47,741 nucleotides of DNA from Rubrivivax sp. (GCA_020720385.1 DYOR01000008.1:1-47741); one strand, 5' to 3'. Counted from the first letter of the stretch, positions 35,116 through 45,522 are shown. Notes: generated by a model not told the origin, from the letters alone. Numbers and translations: made by a program.

Positions 35116-36689
35116 GGCGCCTCCCCGGGAGCGGGCCGCAAACGAACCCATTGACGCGCCAGCGCGGCGATCTCCCACGCCAGCACGAGCAGGGCGGCGA
35201 TGAGCAAGAGCGGCGCCAGCTCGCGCGGCAAGCCGGGCGAGGCGCGCCGCGCCGCGTCGTTCGCGCTCGCCGCGGCCGGTGCCGCCGGCGCCACCCGGGC
35301 CGCGCCCGCTCCGCGGTCGGTGAGCGCAATCGGGTCGAGCAGGGGCTGGCCGACGAGGCGCTCGAACATCCAGTTCACGAGCAAGGGGACTTCCGCCGCA
35401 CCGGCGGCGCCCATCGCCGCGAGGTCGAGCGAGGTCTCGATCAGCGGTGCGGCAGCGTTGCGGGCGACGACCACCGGCACGTCGCCGAGCGCGAGCAGCA
35501 CGGCGTCGCCGGGCGAGGTGCTCAGCGCCGCGGCCACGACGAGGCGCTGCGTGGCTAGCGCCGGGCGCTGCGCTGCGGGCACTGCGGAGGCCCACTGCAG
35601 CGGCCCGCGCGCAAGCGCCGGCGCGTGCTCGGCGAGCACGCGCAGCCGCGGCAGGCCCGGCACGCCCGTGCCCGTGCCGCAGTCGAGCACGGCCTGCGCG
35701 TCGCCGGCGTCAGGCGCCGCCAGGGCCAGCGCGGGGTGTGCGCTCACGGCGGCGCGCAATGCCGCGGGGCACTGCGGGTCGGTGGCGACGCGCCGGCGGC
35801 GCAGCGGCGCCAGGTCCAGGGCCAGGGCGTCGTCTTCGGCCAGCGCGTCGCCGGGCTGCAGGCTGGCGTGAACCCGGGTCGAGGCCGGCATGGTTGCCGT
35901 CACGAAGATGGAACTTCCCGCCTCCAGGCGCTGCATCGAGCGCGTCACTTCACCCGCCTCCGTGGCCCAGATCAGCGTACGCGATTCCACGTCCGTGCCG
36001 CCGTTGGTGAGCTTGAGCAACAGGTCGATGCGCTGCGCATCGTCCGGATTGCGCCTGGCTGACAGCCGCTCCAGACCGACGTTGCGCGTCACGCTGCCGA
36101 CGCGCAGGACGCGGTCGGGCCGCCGCCCGCCCGGCCACTCGAGCACGGCGGCATGCGCGCCGTCGGTGACCAGCCAATGCAGGCTGCCGCGTTGCAGCAG
36201 GGCCGCGGGCGGCGCTTGCACCGGCCCGCTCGCCGCGCCCGCGCCGAGCTGCGCGGGAAGCGTGTCGGTGAGCGCGCCCAGCGCGTGCCAGGGGTCGCCG
36301 AGCGTGCGCACCTCGAGGTCGACGCGCCCGAGTTCGCCGAGCAGCGCGCGCGCCTGCGCCACGCCCTGCGCCAAGCGCGTTCCGGCGGCCTCGCGCGCGC
36401 GCATGCTGAGCGAGTCGTCGATCCACAGCGTGACGGGCGTGCGCGTGGCGGGCAGTTGCGGTTCGGCCAGCGTGCCGAGCACCAGCGCCGCAAGCAATGC
36501 GCGGCGGCGCCACGCCGGGTCGGGAGGGCGGCGCTCACCGGCGGACGGGCTGCTCGCGGCAGCGCCACTCCACAGGCTCAGGCGCGACACCGGGACGGCG
36601 CGCCGGTGCCGTCCGCCGCGGTGCAGCCAGCGCAGCACGGGCAGCAGCGCGAGCCCCAGCAACCACAGCGGTGTGACGAAGCTCAGCAA
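35112..36689 (-). CDS. BatA-like membrane protein with VWA domain
   Basis: 525 residues. The probable start is TTG 36689 overlapping the DUF58 stop; no ATG is available. The N-terminus LSFVTPLWLLGLALLPVLRWLHRGG matches the BatA/aerotolerance N-terminal membrane segment. A VWA-like region carries MIDAS LWIDDSLSMRARE. A long Ala-rich beta region follows, then a final membrane helix ELAPLLLIAALLVLAWEIAALA. This topology is that of BatA/BatB/MxaC-like partners of MoxR ATPases. It overlaps both neighbours, so it is made in step with DUF58 and the double-VWA protein. The start codon is the least certain part. Confidence 0.78.
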   Translation of the reverse strand: MLSFVTPLWLLGLALLPVLRWLHRGGRHRRAVPVSRLSLWSGAAASSPSAGERRPPDPAWRRRALLAALVLGTLAEPQLPATRTPVTLWIDDSLSMRAREAAGTRLAQGVAQARALLGELGRVDLEVRTLGDPWHALGALTDTLPAQLGAGAASGPVQAPPAALLQRGSLHWLVTDGAHAAVLEWPGGRRPDRVLRVGSVTRNVGLERLSARRNPDDAQRIDLLLKLTNGGTDVESRTLIWATEAGEVTRSMQRLEAGSSIFVTATMPASTRVHASLQPGDALAEDDALALDLAPLRRRRVATDPQCPAALRAAVSAHPALALAAPDAGDAQAVLDCGTGTGVPGLPRLRVLAEHAPALARGPLQWASAVPAAQRPALATQRLVVAAALSTSPGDAVLLALGDVPVVVARNAAAPLIETSLDLAAMGAAGAAEVPLLVNWMFERLVGQPLLDPIALTDRGAGAARVAPAAPAAASANDAARRASPGLPRELAPLLLIAALLVLAWEIAALARQWVRLRPAPGEAP

Positions 36690-37641
36690 TGGCGTCGCGC
36701 CTGCACCAGGTGGGCCAGCAGCGTGTGTTGCCAGGGGCGCGCAATGTCCCAGTCGGTGAAGGCCACGCCGCTGCGCGCGCAAAAGCCGCGCAGGCGCGCC
36801 GTCATGGCGCTGCGCTCGGCCTGCGCCAGCGCTGCAGCGTGCTCGCCGCCCAGCGTGTGCAAGCGCGCGCCACTCTCCACGTCCACCAGGTCGAGCTCGC
36901 CCGCCAGGCGCAGCGCGGTCTCGGCGCCGGCGCTCAGCTGCAAGGCATGCAAGGTGCTGCAGCGCTGGCGCAACGCCGCCAGAGCGCTGCGCATCTCGTC
37001 GTCGGCGAGAAAGTCGCTGATGGCGAAGACCGAGGCCGCGCCATGCAGGTGGCGCGCGCACACGCCGAGTTCGGAGCCCTCTGCGAGGGGCGCGGGCTGC
37101 AGCGCCGCCAGCAGGCGCGCCAGCGCCGCGTAGTGGTGCTGCCCGCGCCCGCGCGGGCACTCGGCCACCACGCGCGCACCGAAGGCCATCAGCCCCACGC
37201 GATGGCCCAGGTGCAGCAAGGCATAGCTCATCGCGGCGGCGACCTGCACCGCCGCGCTCCACTTCGCGCCACCGTGCGCCGCCATCGACGAGCTGGCGTC
37301 CACGAGCACGGTCCAGTCGGCCACCGATTCGGCTTCGAAGCGGCGCACGACCGTGCGCCGGCTGCGCGCCGTCTGCCGCCAGTCGATGTGGCGCACCTCG
37401 TCGCCGGGCGTGTAGTCGCGGTGGTCGAGGTGCTGCAGGCCGATGCCGGGCCGGCGCGAGACGGCGCGCGCGCCGCTGGCGCGCGCCTGGCGCTCGATGA
37501 GCAACTGCGCGGCCGCGCGGGCGAAGGACTGCAACTCCGGCTCGGCCGGCAGCGCCGTGCGCTTCTCGAGCAAATGTGGCTCCGCCACTTTGCTTGAACC
37601 CCCAAAGGGGGCGGGCCGGCTCGGGCCGGACCTGGGGGTCC

Positions 37642-37660
<19 letters not shown>
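36683..37660 (-). CDS. DUF58 protein (MoxR partner, MxaS-like)
   Basis: 325 residues from ATG 37660. The core shows RRPGIGLQHLDHRDYTPGDEVRHIDWRQTARS, the signature of DUF58, followed by a VWA-like half with VLVDASSSMAAHGG. DUF58 proteins, including MxaS, accompany MoxR ATPases and are thought to link them to periplasmic or membrane VWA proteins. It overlaps the moxR stop. The first about 27 residues (TPRSGPSRPAPFGGSSKVAE) look like translated intergenic repeat DNA with a CCCCC-AAA-GGGGG hairpin. Either the reading start lies further in (for example GTG for VAEPHLLEK) or a repeat has been absorbed into the gene. Confidence 0.83.
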
Positions 37661-38642
<982 letters not shown>

Positions 38643-38643
<1 letters not shown>

Positions 38644-39785
38644 CAGCGACGCGCGCTCGCTTTCATCCATGCTTGTACATAGCTCGTTTCGGTAGGAGTC
38701 AGCCGCGTGGTGTCGGTGGCCGCAGGAGGGGTCGCCGCCGCCGCGGCCGGACCCTCCCCGCCGGCTGCGGCGGCACGCAGCGGGAGTTCATCGTCGTACC
38801 GGGCCTGCTGCTCCCTGTCGGCCCGCCGGCCGCTAGCCGGATGATGCAGCCCCGAGGTCGATCTTTGCACGGGCATCGTACCGCCCTGGGCACGCGAAAC
38901 GCCAACATCGGCACGCAGGTCGGGGCTGTCGCCGGCCTCGCGGCCCGTGCTCGCGCCGGCGCTATGTGCGGCGGCATCTGCGGCAGCGGCAGCGGCGGGG
39001 GCCGTGGCCGCTGCCGCCCGGCCTGCCGGGGGTTGGCCCGGCGGCGCGGCCCCCGGCTCGGTCGCCCGCGTGGGCGAGGCGTCTTCGGCGCGGCTGGTCG
39101 CGGCCGCCGGCGCGCGCCCTCCCTCGCCACGGCCGAACTCCGCCTCGGCATCGGCATCGGCCTGCGCCGCGCGCAGCACGCTTTCGATCTGGCTCAGCTG
39201 TGGCGCCGGCCCGCTTGCCTGCGCCAGCGGCGCGGCAGGCTCGGCGCCGGGCGATGCCGCAGGCGCGCTCGCTGGCGGCGCGGGAGTGGGGGAGGGGGCG
39301 AGCTGCGGCAAGGTGAGCACGAGCGTGGCCAGGGCTGTGCACGCCGCCATCGACAGCAGCGGCCGGAACAGGTGTGCCGGTGCGGGCCGCTCGGCGAGCA
39401 GGCGCAGGCTCGCCGGCACGCGCTCGCTCGCCCAATGTCCGAGCCAGCGCACGGCCGCCGCGTCGGCCCCCGCCGGTGCTGGCGCCATCTCGAGCCAGGT
39501 GCTGAAGGCGGAGGTGCCGCCGAGGTGACGGTCGGCCCAGAGCGCGCAGGCGGCATCGGTGGGCCGGCGCGCAGCGGTCCAGGCCAGGCTCGCCCCCCAC
39601 AGCAGGGCCGCTATCCCGGCCAGGGCCTCGACGCTGACCGGCCTCAGCGCCGCGTGCACCAGCGCGGCCAGCAGCGCCAAGCCCGCCGTGCCCCAGGCGG
39701 CGCGGCGCACGGCGGCGCCGAGCTGCAACCACCACAGACGGCGCCGCACCGCCGCCAGCAGGGTCCGCACGCCGGGAGCAGCCAT
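38643..39785 (-). CDS. membrane protein with long Ala/Pro-rich periplasmic-type tail, unknown
   Basis: 380 residues from ATG 39785. Two membrane helices near the N-terminus (about 24-65) and another near 150 are followed by about 200 residues of low-complexity Ala/Pro/Ser sequence, ending in a more ordered tail (TDTTRLTPTETSYVQAWM). I do not recognise a family. Proteins of this size and build occur between MoxR and regulatory subunits in similar gene runs and may correspond loosely to MxaK- or MxaA-type helpers, which is only an analogy. It lies 7 bp after the preceding gene and shares an A with the moxR ATG. Confidence 0.65.
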
Positions 39786-39792
39786 GTCCGCC

Positions 39793-40278
39793 TCAGGAGA
39801 GCAGCGCGGACCACGCGCTGCGCGCCGCCCACAGGCACGCCGCGAGGACGATGCCCAGGCTGGTGGCCACGACCTCGGCGCGCTCGGCGTGCCGCAGCAC
39901 GCGCCGCAGCACCGAGCCGAGATACGCCACCGTGGCTCCCGCCGCCAGCAGGATGGACTCCGCGAGCAGCACGGAGGCCAAGGGTGCAGCGCTCGCCGAC
40001 CAGGCCAGGGCCACCACGGGCCAGGCGGGGGCGGCCAGGCCGAGTGCCGCCGCGCCACCGCCGCGCCAGCCGTGCAAGGCGCCGGCGCGCAGGCCCAGCA
40101 GCAGCAGCGCCATGCCTCGCACGAGCCACGCCGCGTGCAGCGCCTGCGCCGAACTGCGCCCGGCGTCGGCGGCCCCGTCGAGGGCGATGCGTGTGCTGCC
40201 CAGCCACCACAGGGCGAGCGCGGCGGCGAACGCCAGGCCGATGAGTGCCGCGCTGCGGCGCGAGAGCATGCCGTTCAT
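39793..40278 (-). CDS. small multi-helix membrane protein, unknown
   Basis: 161 residues from ATG 40278 in an ATGA overlap with the upstream gene. Four predicted membrane helices with short loops (ALIGLAFAAALALWWLG, MALLLLGLRAG, PVVALAWSASAAPL, GIVLAACLWAARSAW) and very few charged residues. No family recognised. Probably an integral partner of the membrane module in the MoxR operon. Confidence 0.65.
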   Translation of the reverse strand: MNGMLSRRSAALIGLAFAAALALWWLGSTRIALDGAADAGRSSAQALHAAWLVRGMALLLLGLRAGALHGWRGGGAAALGLAAPAWPVVALAWSASAAPLASVLLAESILLAAGATVAYLGSVLRRVLRHAERAEVVATSLGIVLAACLWAARSAWSALLS

Positions 40279-41732
40279 GGGCCGACAGCGGTCATGAGGA
40301 GCCAGCCCTGCGAGCCCGCGGGAGCGTCCGCCACCCCGCCGAGATCGAGCTCCCACAGCGCCGCGGCGGCATCGGCGGGCATGCGTGTCAGGGCCATGCG
40401 CACGGCGGCGTCGCGCCGCGGCGGGGCACGGCGCGCGTCGATCACCGTGGCGGCGCCGGGGGCCAGGGCCGGCAGCTCGTGGGCGAGGCCTTCGGCGAGC
40501 ACGACGCCTGCAGGCCAGGCCGTGGTGCCGGAGTTGCCGACGCGGCGCGCGCCCTCGGGCAGCGCCTGCGTCGTGATGGCGCGGGCGATGGGGAAACTGC
40601 CGGCGTAGCACAGCGAGACCTGGTGAAAGAGCCGCGTGTCGAACTCGGCGAAACGGGCATCGCCGCGCGCGGCGTCGAAGTCCAGACGCAGCGCCTGGTC
40701 CGCCGAGCAGGGCTGCACCGAGGCGGCGAGCTGGGGCGAGATGGGCACGCGCGCGTGCGCGCGCGCCACGCCCACGAAGCGCTGCCAGGCCTGGTAGCGC
40801 GCCACCGTCGCGCCAGACTCGCTCTCGCTCCACACGCGCAGCGGCGCGGGCGCGGGCATGGCCTGCAGCAGCAGCGGCACGGCCACGCTCGCCAGCGCCG
40901 GCACGAACGCGATCACCGGCCACGAAGGAACGAAGGCGAAGGCCAGCAGTGCCGCCGCGAGGTACACGGCCAGCGCCACGGCCACGCGGTTCCAGACCGC
41001 CGCATCCGCCCGCGTGAGCTCGCCCATGCCCCCGGGTGGCAGCGCCGCCGGCAGGCGGGTGGCGAGCGACGCGGCGAGCTTGTCGCGGGCGTCCGCCGCC
41101 GAAGAAGCGATCAGCAGGGCCTGCCCGCCACAGCCGCCCGCGCCCTGCAGCACGCGGCGCACGCGCTCATCCGTGGTCACCACGGCGATGCGGCCGCACG
41201 CCGCGGCATGCGCGAGCAAGGCGCCGAGCTGGGCGGGGGCCAGCGCGCCCAGGGTGGCCGCATCGAGGACCAGCGCATCCATGCTCGTGTAGGCCGATGC
41301 GTGGCGCGGCAGGTCCTGCGCCGACAGCGCAACGGCATGAAAGCCGTCGAGTGCAACGGCTTCGGCGCTGGCCAGGGCCACGCCGAGCAAGGGCGCCTCG
41401 GAGCGCGCCAGGGCGAGTTCGCGCTGCTGCGTCGCGCCGTCCGCGGTGGCCAGGCTCGCCGACACCACCGTGGCCGCGGGCACGGGGACCTGCAGCCGGA
41501 CCCCCCGACCCGGCTGCAGGTCGATCTGGGCGTGCACCGAGCGCAGGCCGGCCGCGACGGCTAGCGTCGCCCGCGTCGCGGTGTCGGAGCTCACGCGCAC
41601 CTCGACCTCGGTGGTGCGGCCGGGCCGGGTCCAGCCCTGCCACGCCGGGGTCGCCGTCAGCTCGACGCGGGGCGAGGCGTGGGCGTGCGCGGCGCCGCAG
41701 AGCACCAGCGCCAGCAACAGGCGCGGCAGCAC
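40275..41732 (-). CDS. secreted/membrane protein with N-terminal signal peptide, unknown
   Basis: 485 residues from GTG 41732. A clear signal peptide (LPRLLLALVLCGAAHAHA, cut before SPR) leads to a periplasmic beta-rich domain with EVEVRVSSDTATRATLAVAAG. A mid-protein helical hairpin (about 260-300, LAVYLAAALLAFAFVPSWPVIAFVPALASVAVPLLL) anchors it. The C-terminal half contains two Cys (VQPCSADQ, SLCYAGSF). No family recognised; the beta sandwich plus membrane hairpin resembles BatD-like subunits of aerotolerance operons. It sits between the secreted toroid gene and small membrane-protein genes. Confidence 0.68.
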   Translation of the reverse strand: MLPRLLLALVLCGAAHAHASPRVELTATPAWQGWTRPGRTTEVEVRVSSDTATRATLAVAAGLRSVHAQIDLQPGRGVRLQVPVPAATVVSASLATADGATQQRELALARSEAPLLGVALASAEAVALDGFHAVALSAQDLPRHASAYTSMDALVLDAATLGALAPAQLGALLAHAAACGRIAVVTTDERVRRVLQGAGGCGGQALLIASSAADARDKLAASLATRLPAALPPGGMGELTRADAAVWNRVAVALAVYLAAALLAFAFVPSWPVIAFVPALASVAVPLLLQAMPAPAPLRVWSESESGATVARYQAWQRFVGVARAHARVPISPQLAASVQPCSADQALRLDFDAARGDARFAEFDTRLFHQVSLCYAGSFPIARAITTQALPEGARRVGNSGTTAWPAGVVLAEGLAHELPALAPGAATVIDARRAPPRRDAAVRMALTRMPADAAAALWELDLGGVADAPAGSQGWLLMTAVGP

Positions 41733-41736
41733 CGGG

Positions 41737-42834
41737 TCACTTGAGCGCGTGCTCGAGGGCGATCACCGACCACGCCGTGACAAGCTGCGGCCGGTCTTCC
41801 CACCAGGCCTTCGAGTCCGGGTTGGCCCAGCTGCCGTCGGCGGCCTGCAGGCTGGTCAGTTTCTGCGCGAGCTCGATCTTCCAGTTGTGCCGCTGGCCCT
41901 TGGCGTCGGTGAAACTGTCCTCGCCATAGGCCTTCATGACCTTGGCGAAGGCGTTGTAGAAGTAGAAGATGCCGTGCTTCTTGTTCGTGCCGGGGTTGGC
42001 CTCGAGCGTGTAGTTCGCCGTCATCCACTTGTAGGCGGCCTGTACGCGCGGGTCGTTCTTGTCGGCCCCGGCGAAGAGCAGGCCGAGCAGGCCGGCGGCA
42101 GTCATGCCACCGTAGGACGAGGTCGCGCTGGCCGCAGGGAACTCGAACTCGGGCGGGTTCCAGCCCGGCATGTAGACGAAGCCGCCATCGTTGCCGGCCC
42201 ATTTCTGGTCGTTGCTTTCGCTGCGGTTCTGCGTGCGATTCACGAACACCAGGGCCTTCTGCCAGACCGGATCCTTGGGGTCGGTGGCGGTGGCCTTCAG
42301 CCCCTCCAGCGCGAGGTAGACGTTGGACATGTCGGGGCGCTCGTCACCGCCGTAGCCTATGCCACCGTAGTAGCGGTGGTCCTTCTGGTAGCCCTCGGCC
42401 TCGTCGATCTGGTGGCTGGTGAGGAATTTTTGCGCCGCGCTGATCACTGGCGCGTACTTCGGGTTCTTGGTCGCGGCCAGTGCGATCATCGCCACCGAGG
42501 TGTTGTAGCTGAGGTTCTGCAACGACTCGCTGATCGCGCCGTCGCTCCTGGCTTTGGAAAGCAAGTACTCGACCTGCTTCGTGATGAAGGCACCGTCGCC
42601 CTCGTTGTAGCCGCGATGGCTCTCCAGGAAGGCACGCAGGCTCAGCGCGGTAATGCCCGCCGAGCGCGCCACCGAGCCGTCGGCCGCTTGCTGCGTGCGC
42701 AGGTAGTTCAAGCCGGCGTCGACCGCGCGACGTGCCTTTTCGCGCAGCGCCGGGTCCATGGCTTCGGCGGCATGCGCGGCCGGCACGGCCAGCATCGTGC
42801 TGCTCACGAGGGCCAGGAAGTGTCGCTTCAACAT
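41737..42834 (-). CDS. secreted alpha/alpha-toroid protein (prenyltransferase/squalene-cyclase repeat fold)
   Basis: 365 residues. A signal peptide (KRHFLALVSSTMLAVPAAHAA) directs it to the periplasm. The mature part has repeated helical-hairpin units (AGLNYLRTQQAADGSVARSAG, YGGIGYGGDERPDMSNVYLALEGL, LQAADGSWANPDSKAWWEDR) of the terpene cyclase/prenyltransferase toroid. The cyclase acid motif DxDD is absent and only loose QW-like repeats remain, so it is unlikely to be a squalene or hopene cyclase. It is more likely a binding protein or an enzyme with a new activity. As the main soluble secreted protein of the operon it is a good candidate target for the MoxR/VWA machinery. Confidence 0.82.
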   Translation of the reverse strand: MLKRHFLALVSSTMLAVPAAHAAEAMDPALREKARRAVDAGLNYLRTQQAADGSVARSAGITALSLRAFLESHRGYNEGDGAFITKQVEYLLSKARSDGAISESLQNLSYNTSVAMIALAATKNPKYAPVISAAQKFLTSHQIDEAEGYQKDHRYYGGIGYGGDERPDMSNVYLALEGLKATATDPKDPVWQKALVFVNRTQNRSESNDQKWAGNDGGFVYMPGWNPPEFEFPAASATSSYGGMTAAGLLGLLFAGADKNDPRVQAAYKWMTANYTLEANPGTNKKHGIFYFYNAFAKVMKAYGEDSFTDAKGQRHNWKIELAQKLTSLQAADGSWANPDSKAWWEDRPQLVTAWSVIALEHALK

Positions 42835-42862
42835 CGTGTGATCTCCTTTGCGGCGGGGGGGG

Positions 42863-43615
42863 TCAAGGTGCGTTCGAAGGCTCGCCCGCGCTGCGCCGCA
42901 GGCAAGCCGACCGCTCGGTCAGTACCAGCAGCGCGGTCACGGCCACGGCCAGCCCATAGCCGGGCAGCAGCAGCCGCAGGCCAGGGTAGTCGAAGGGTAA
43001 CGCGGCGAGGTTGGCGTGCTGATAGAACCACTGGTTGCGCAGCAGGTCGTTGCCGCTGGCCACGGCCAGATGGGTCAGCGGGCTGATGCCGAGCAGGACG
43101 TCGATGAGCCACGGATGGCGGTCCGAGAGCAGTTCGCCCGCGGGCCCGAGCCACAGCGGCAGCGCCCCCAGCAGTGCGAGCGTGCCCGCCACCACGCGGC
43201 CAGCCAGCTCGCGGGCACCCACGGCGACCATCGCCGATCTCGCCCCTGGCGCGGCCGCGGCGCGTCTCATGAGCAGGCCTTCGAGCCAGGCTGCCAGCGC
43301 ATGCGCCGGCAGCAGCATGAGCAGCAGCATCGCGCAGCTCGCCAGCACCTGCGCCAAGGGCTGCGGCGGGTTGCCAAGCATGGTCAGCATGATCGCGGCC
43401 AGCCCCGCGGCGGTGGCTGACCAGGCAGCGACGCGCAACGTGGTGCGCACCGGCGAGGCGGCGCATCCCGGCCAGAACAGCACGGCGAGCAGGCCAAAAA
43501 CGGCGGCGACCATCACGCGCAGCGCGGACGGCTGCAACTCGCCGCCGACAGCGCCAAGCGCCACCAGCACCAGCAGGCTGGCCACGAGCAGCATCGCACC
43601 GCGCCAGGCGATCAC
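42863..43615 (-). CDS. multi-spanning membrane protein, unknown
   Basis: 250 residues from GTG 43615, overlapping the YdjY-gene stop (GTGA); the ORF track extends it falsely. About six membrane helices: LLVASLLVLVALGAV, VMVAAVFGLLAVLFWP, WSATAAGLAAIMLTML, ASCAMLLLMLLPAHALAAW, a further helix, and a C-terminal LLLPGYGLAVAVTALLVL. The loop SGNDLLRNQWFYQHANLAALPFDYPG is soluble and may be functional. No family recognised. Co-translation with YdjY and the toroid gene suggests a membrane partner for both. Confidence 0.68.
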   Translation of the reverse strand: MIAWRGAMLLVASLLVLVALGAVGGELQPSALRVMVAAVFGLLAVLFWPGCAASPVRTTLRVAAWSATAAGLAAIMLTMLGNPPQPLAQVLASCAMLLLMLLPAHALAAWLEGLLMRRAAAAPGARSAMVAVGARELAGRVVAGTLALLGALPLWLGPAGELLSDRHPWLIDVLLGISPLTHLAVASGNDLLRNQWFYQHANLAALPFDYPGLRLLLPGYGLAVAVTALLVLTERSACLRRSAGEPSNAP

Positions 43616-44358
43616 TTGGCAGCGCGCGCGGCTTCGACGATCAGCTCGATCGCCGAGCCGACCGGGGGCAGCATCGCGTGGCCGCGCACCGAGCCATAGG
43701 CGCCGATGCCTATGCCCACGGCCGACTGGATGACGTTGTTCTCGTCGGGCTTGAAACCCACCAGCGTGCCGGTGACATCGGCGGCAAAGACCGCGCCCTG
43801 CGACGCCGGCGCCCCGATGTAGACCCACTCGACGGACTCCGGCTTGGCGTCGGCCTCCGGGTTGAGCATCGCCTGCGCCGCCGTCACCTGGCGCCTCTTG
43901 CCGGCGTCCACCCAGGCCACGGAGATGGCGACGCGCGGGCCGATCAAGGGGGCCTGCATGTCCTGGCGGTGCGCCGCCACCGTGCGCGGGTCGCGCTCCA
44001 GGCCGATGAGGATGCAGGCGAGGTTGAACTCGCTGCCCGTGGCGTCGAGCTCGAAAAGCGTCTCGTAGGCCTTCGCGCCGCCCGGGCTGGTGGCCAGGTA
44101 CTCGAGCGGTTTGCCGGTGACGTGCACGCGGCCCGGCACGCTGAAGCGTCCGGCGCCCTTGTCGACGACGATGCGCCCGACCTGGAAGCGATCGGGGCCG
44201 AGTTGCTTGAGTTCGCCCACCGGCGATGCGGGAGAGGCTGGCGACGATGGCGTCGCTGGCGTCGCTGGTGGCAGCGCCGGCGATTGCGCACGGGCCCAGC
44301 CGGCGCAGGCGGCCGCGGCGCAGCCGAGTGTGGCGAGCAGACCTTGGCGGCGCTTCAC
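43612..44358 (-). CDS. YdjY-domain secreted protein
   Basis: 248 residues with a signal peptide (MKRRQGLLATLGCAAAACAGWARA) and a Pro/Ala-rich linker. The mature domain FQVGRIVVDKGAGRFSVPGRVHVTGKPLEYLATSPGGAKAYETLFELDATGSEFNLACILIG is the YdjY fold, often found in periplasmic proteins near ferredoxin-type or cofactor-maturation genes. A single conserved-looking Cys occurs in LACILIG. Function unknown. It overlaps the methyltransferase stop and the next membrane-protein start. Confidence 0.78.
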   Translation of the reverse strand: MKRRQGLLATLGCAAAACAGWARAQSPALPPATPATPSSPASPASPVGELKQLGPDRFQVGRIVVDKGAGRFSVPGRVHVTGKPLEYLATSPGGAKAYETLFELDATGSEFNLACILIGLERDPRTVAAHRQDMQAPLIGPRVAISVAWVDAGKRRQVTAAQAMLNPEADAKPESVEWVYIGAPASQGAVFAADVTGTLVGFKPDENNVIQSAVGIGIGAYGSVRGHAMLPPVGSAIELIVEAARAAK

Positions 44359-45377
44359 GGCTTGACCCCCATGACCACGCGGTGCGGCATGGGTGGCGGC
44401 AGCGGCAGAGTGCGCAGCTCGCGCAGGCCGGCGTCCTTCATCCAGCGCATCACCTCGGCATCCGCATGCACGCCGCCGTCGGGCGCGGTGAGCATCATGT
44501 TCAGGCCGAACAGGGTGGCGAAGGCCGGCTGCGTGCCGCCCTCGTCGGTGAAGACGTCGCTGACCACGAGCAGGCCGCCGGGCTCGAGGCAGGCCACGGC
44601 GCGTTCGACGAGGCCGCGGCAGGCGGCGGCCGATTCGCGATGGAACATGCCCGACATGAGCACCACGTCCTTGCCCGTGCCGAAATCGGCACTGTGATAG
44701 TCGCCGTCGCGCAGGCTCACGCGCTCGCTCGCCCCGGCGGCGGCGACGAGCTCACGCGCCACCGCGGCCACACCGGGCAGCTCCAGCACCTCGGACTCGA
44801 GGCCCGGGAAACGCTCGGTGAGCAGCACCGAGTACGTGCCCGGCCCGCCGCCGACGTCGAGCATGGCGCGCCGGCCGCTCAGGTCGAGCAGGGGGACGAG
44901 CGCGCGCGCGATGCCCAGGGCGCGCTCGTGCATGGCGATGACGAAACCGCGCGTGCGTGCCGGGTCGTCGCCCAGGTAGGTCTCGGCAGGCAGCGCCGGC
45001 TGGCCCGAGCGCAGCGCGCCCTCGAGCTGGCCCCAGGTGGCGTAGAGCTGGTCGCTGTAGCGGATGACGTTGCCCATGTAGGCGGGGCTGCGCGAGACGA
45101 GAAAGGTGGCCGCCAGCGGCGCGTTTTCGAAGCGGCCGTCGCGTTCCACGAGAAAGCCCAGGCCGGCGCAGGCGCGCAGGAAGAGCGCCGTGCTGCGCGC
45201 ATCGAGTTGCAGGGCAGCAGCGACTTCGTCGGCGCTGCGTGCGCCGTCGGCCAGGGCATCGAAAAGCCGCAGCCGGTTGGCGGTGAGCAGCGTCTGGCTC
45301 TCCCAGTACGCCGTGCTCAGGCGCACGATGGCCGTCGGGTCCGGGCGTGCAGCGGGGGCTTGCGCTGCGCTGCTCAT
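44355..45377 (-). CDS. SAM-dependent O-methyltransferase (acetylserotonin/hydroxyneurosporene type)
   Basis: 340 residues. The N-terminal dimerisation winged-helix (about 15-105, TANRLRLFDALADGARSADEVAAALQLD) and the C-terminal Rossmann domain with SAM loop LDVGGGPGTYSVLLTERFPG, acidic VLELPGVAAVA and DGDYHSADFG match plant-type O-methyltransferases and bacterial CrtF-like enzymes. It ends with RELRTLPLPPPMPHRVVMG. The substrate is unknown; a small aromatic, isoprenoid or metal-linked compound is possible. The gene overlaps ydjY and lies 145 bp after the radical SAM gene, a gap filled by hairpin repeats. Confidence 0.85.
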   Translation of the reverse strand: MSSAAQAPAARPDPTAIVRLSTAYWESQTLLTANRLRLFDALADGARSADEVAAALQLDARSTALFLRACAGLGFLVERDGRFENAPLAATFLVSRSPAYMGNVIRYSDQLYATWGQLEGALRSGQPALPAETYLGDDPARTRGFVIAMHERALGIARALVPLLDLSGRRAMLDVGGGPGTYSVLLTERFPGLESEVLELPGVAAVARELVAAAGASERVSLRDGDYHSADFGTGKDVVLMSGMFHRESAAACRGLVERAVACLEPGGLLVVSDVFTDEGGTQPAFATLFGLNMMLTAPDGGVHADAEVMRWMKDAGLRELRTLPLPPPMPHRVVMGVKP

Positions 45378-45379
45378 TG

Positions 45380-45458
45380 CAGCCCCCCACGGCGCGGTGC
45401 GCCGTCCCCCCCGAGGGGGCTGTGGGCCGCGGCTCCAAGTCCGCCTGCGCGGACTTGG
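45380..45458. repeat. GC-rich extragenic hairpin repeat between methyltransferase and radical SAM genes
   Basis: Two stem-loops side by side. The first is CAGCCCCC (45380) pairing with GGGGGCTG (to 45422), enclosing GGCGC-GGT-GCGCC. The second is a perfect 10-bp stem CCAAGTCCGC-CTGC-GCGGACTTGG at 45435-45458. They resemble the repetitive extragenic hairpins common in Burkholderiales. They could act as a processing site or attenuator within the operon. Confidence 0.65.
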
Positions 45459-45522
45459 ACGGGCCGAAGGCCTGCCGCGTCTCGCGGCTGGCGCGAGCGC
45501 CCTCGGAACGGCCGTGCGGCGC

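Noticed and set aside
32668-35154. 828-residue plus-strand ORF
   Set aside because: Antisense to the double-VWA gene, with shadow-type composition and no recognisable motif.
41737-42834. Functional squalene-hopene cyclase
   Set aside because: Signal peptide present, DxDD absent, length about half that of squalene-hopene cyclases.
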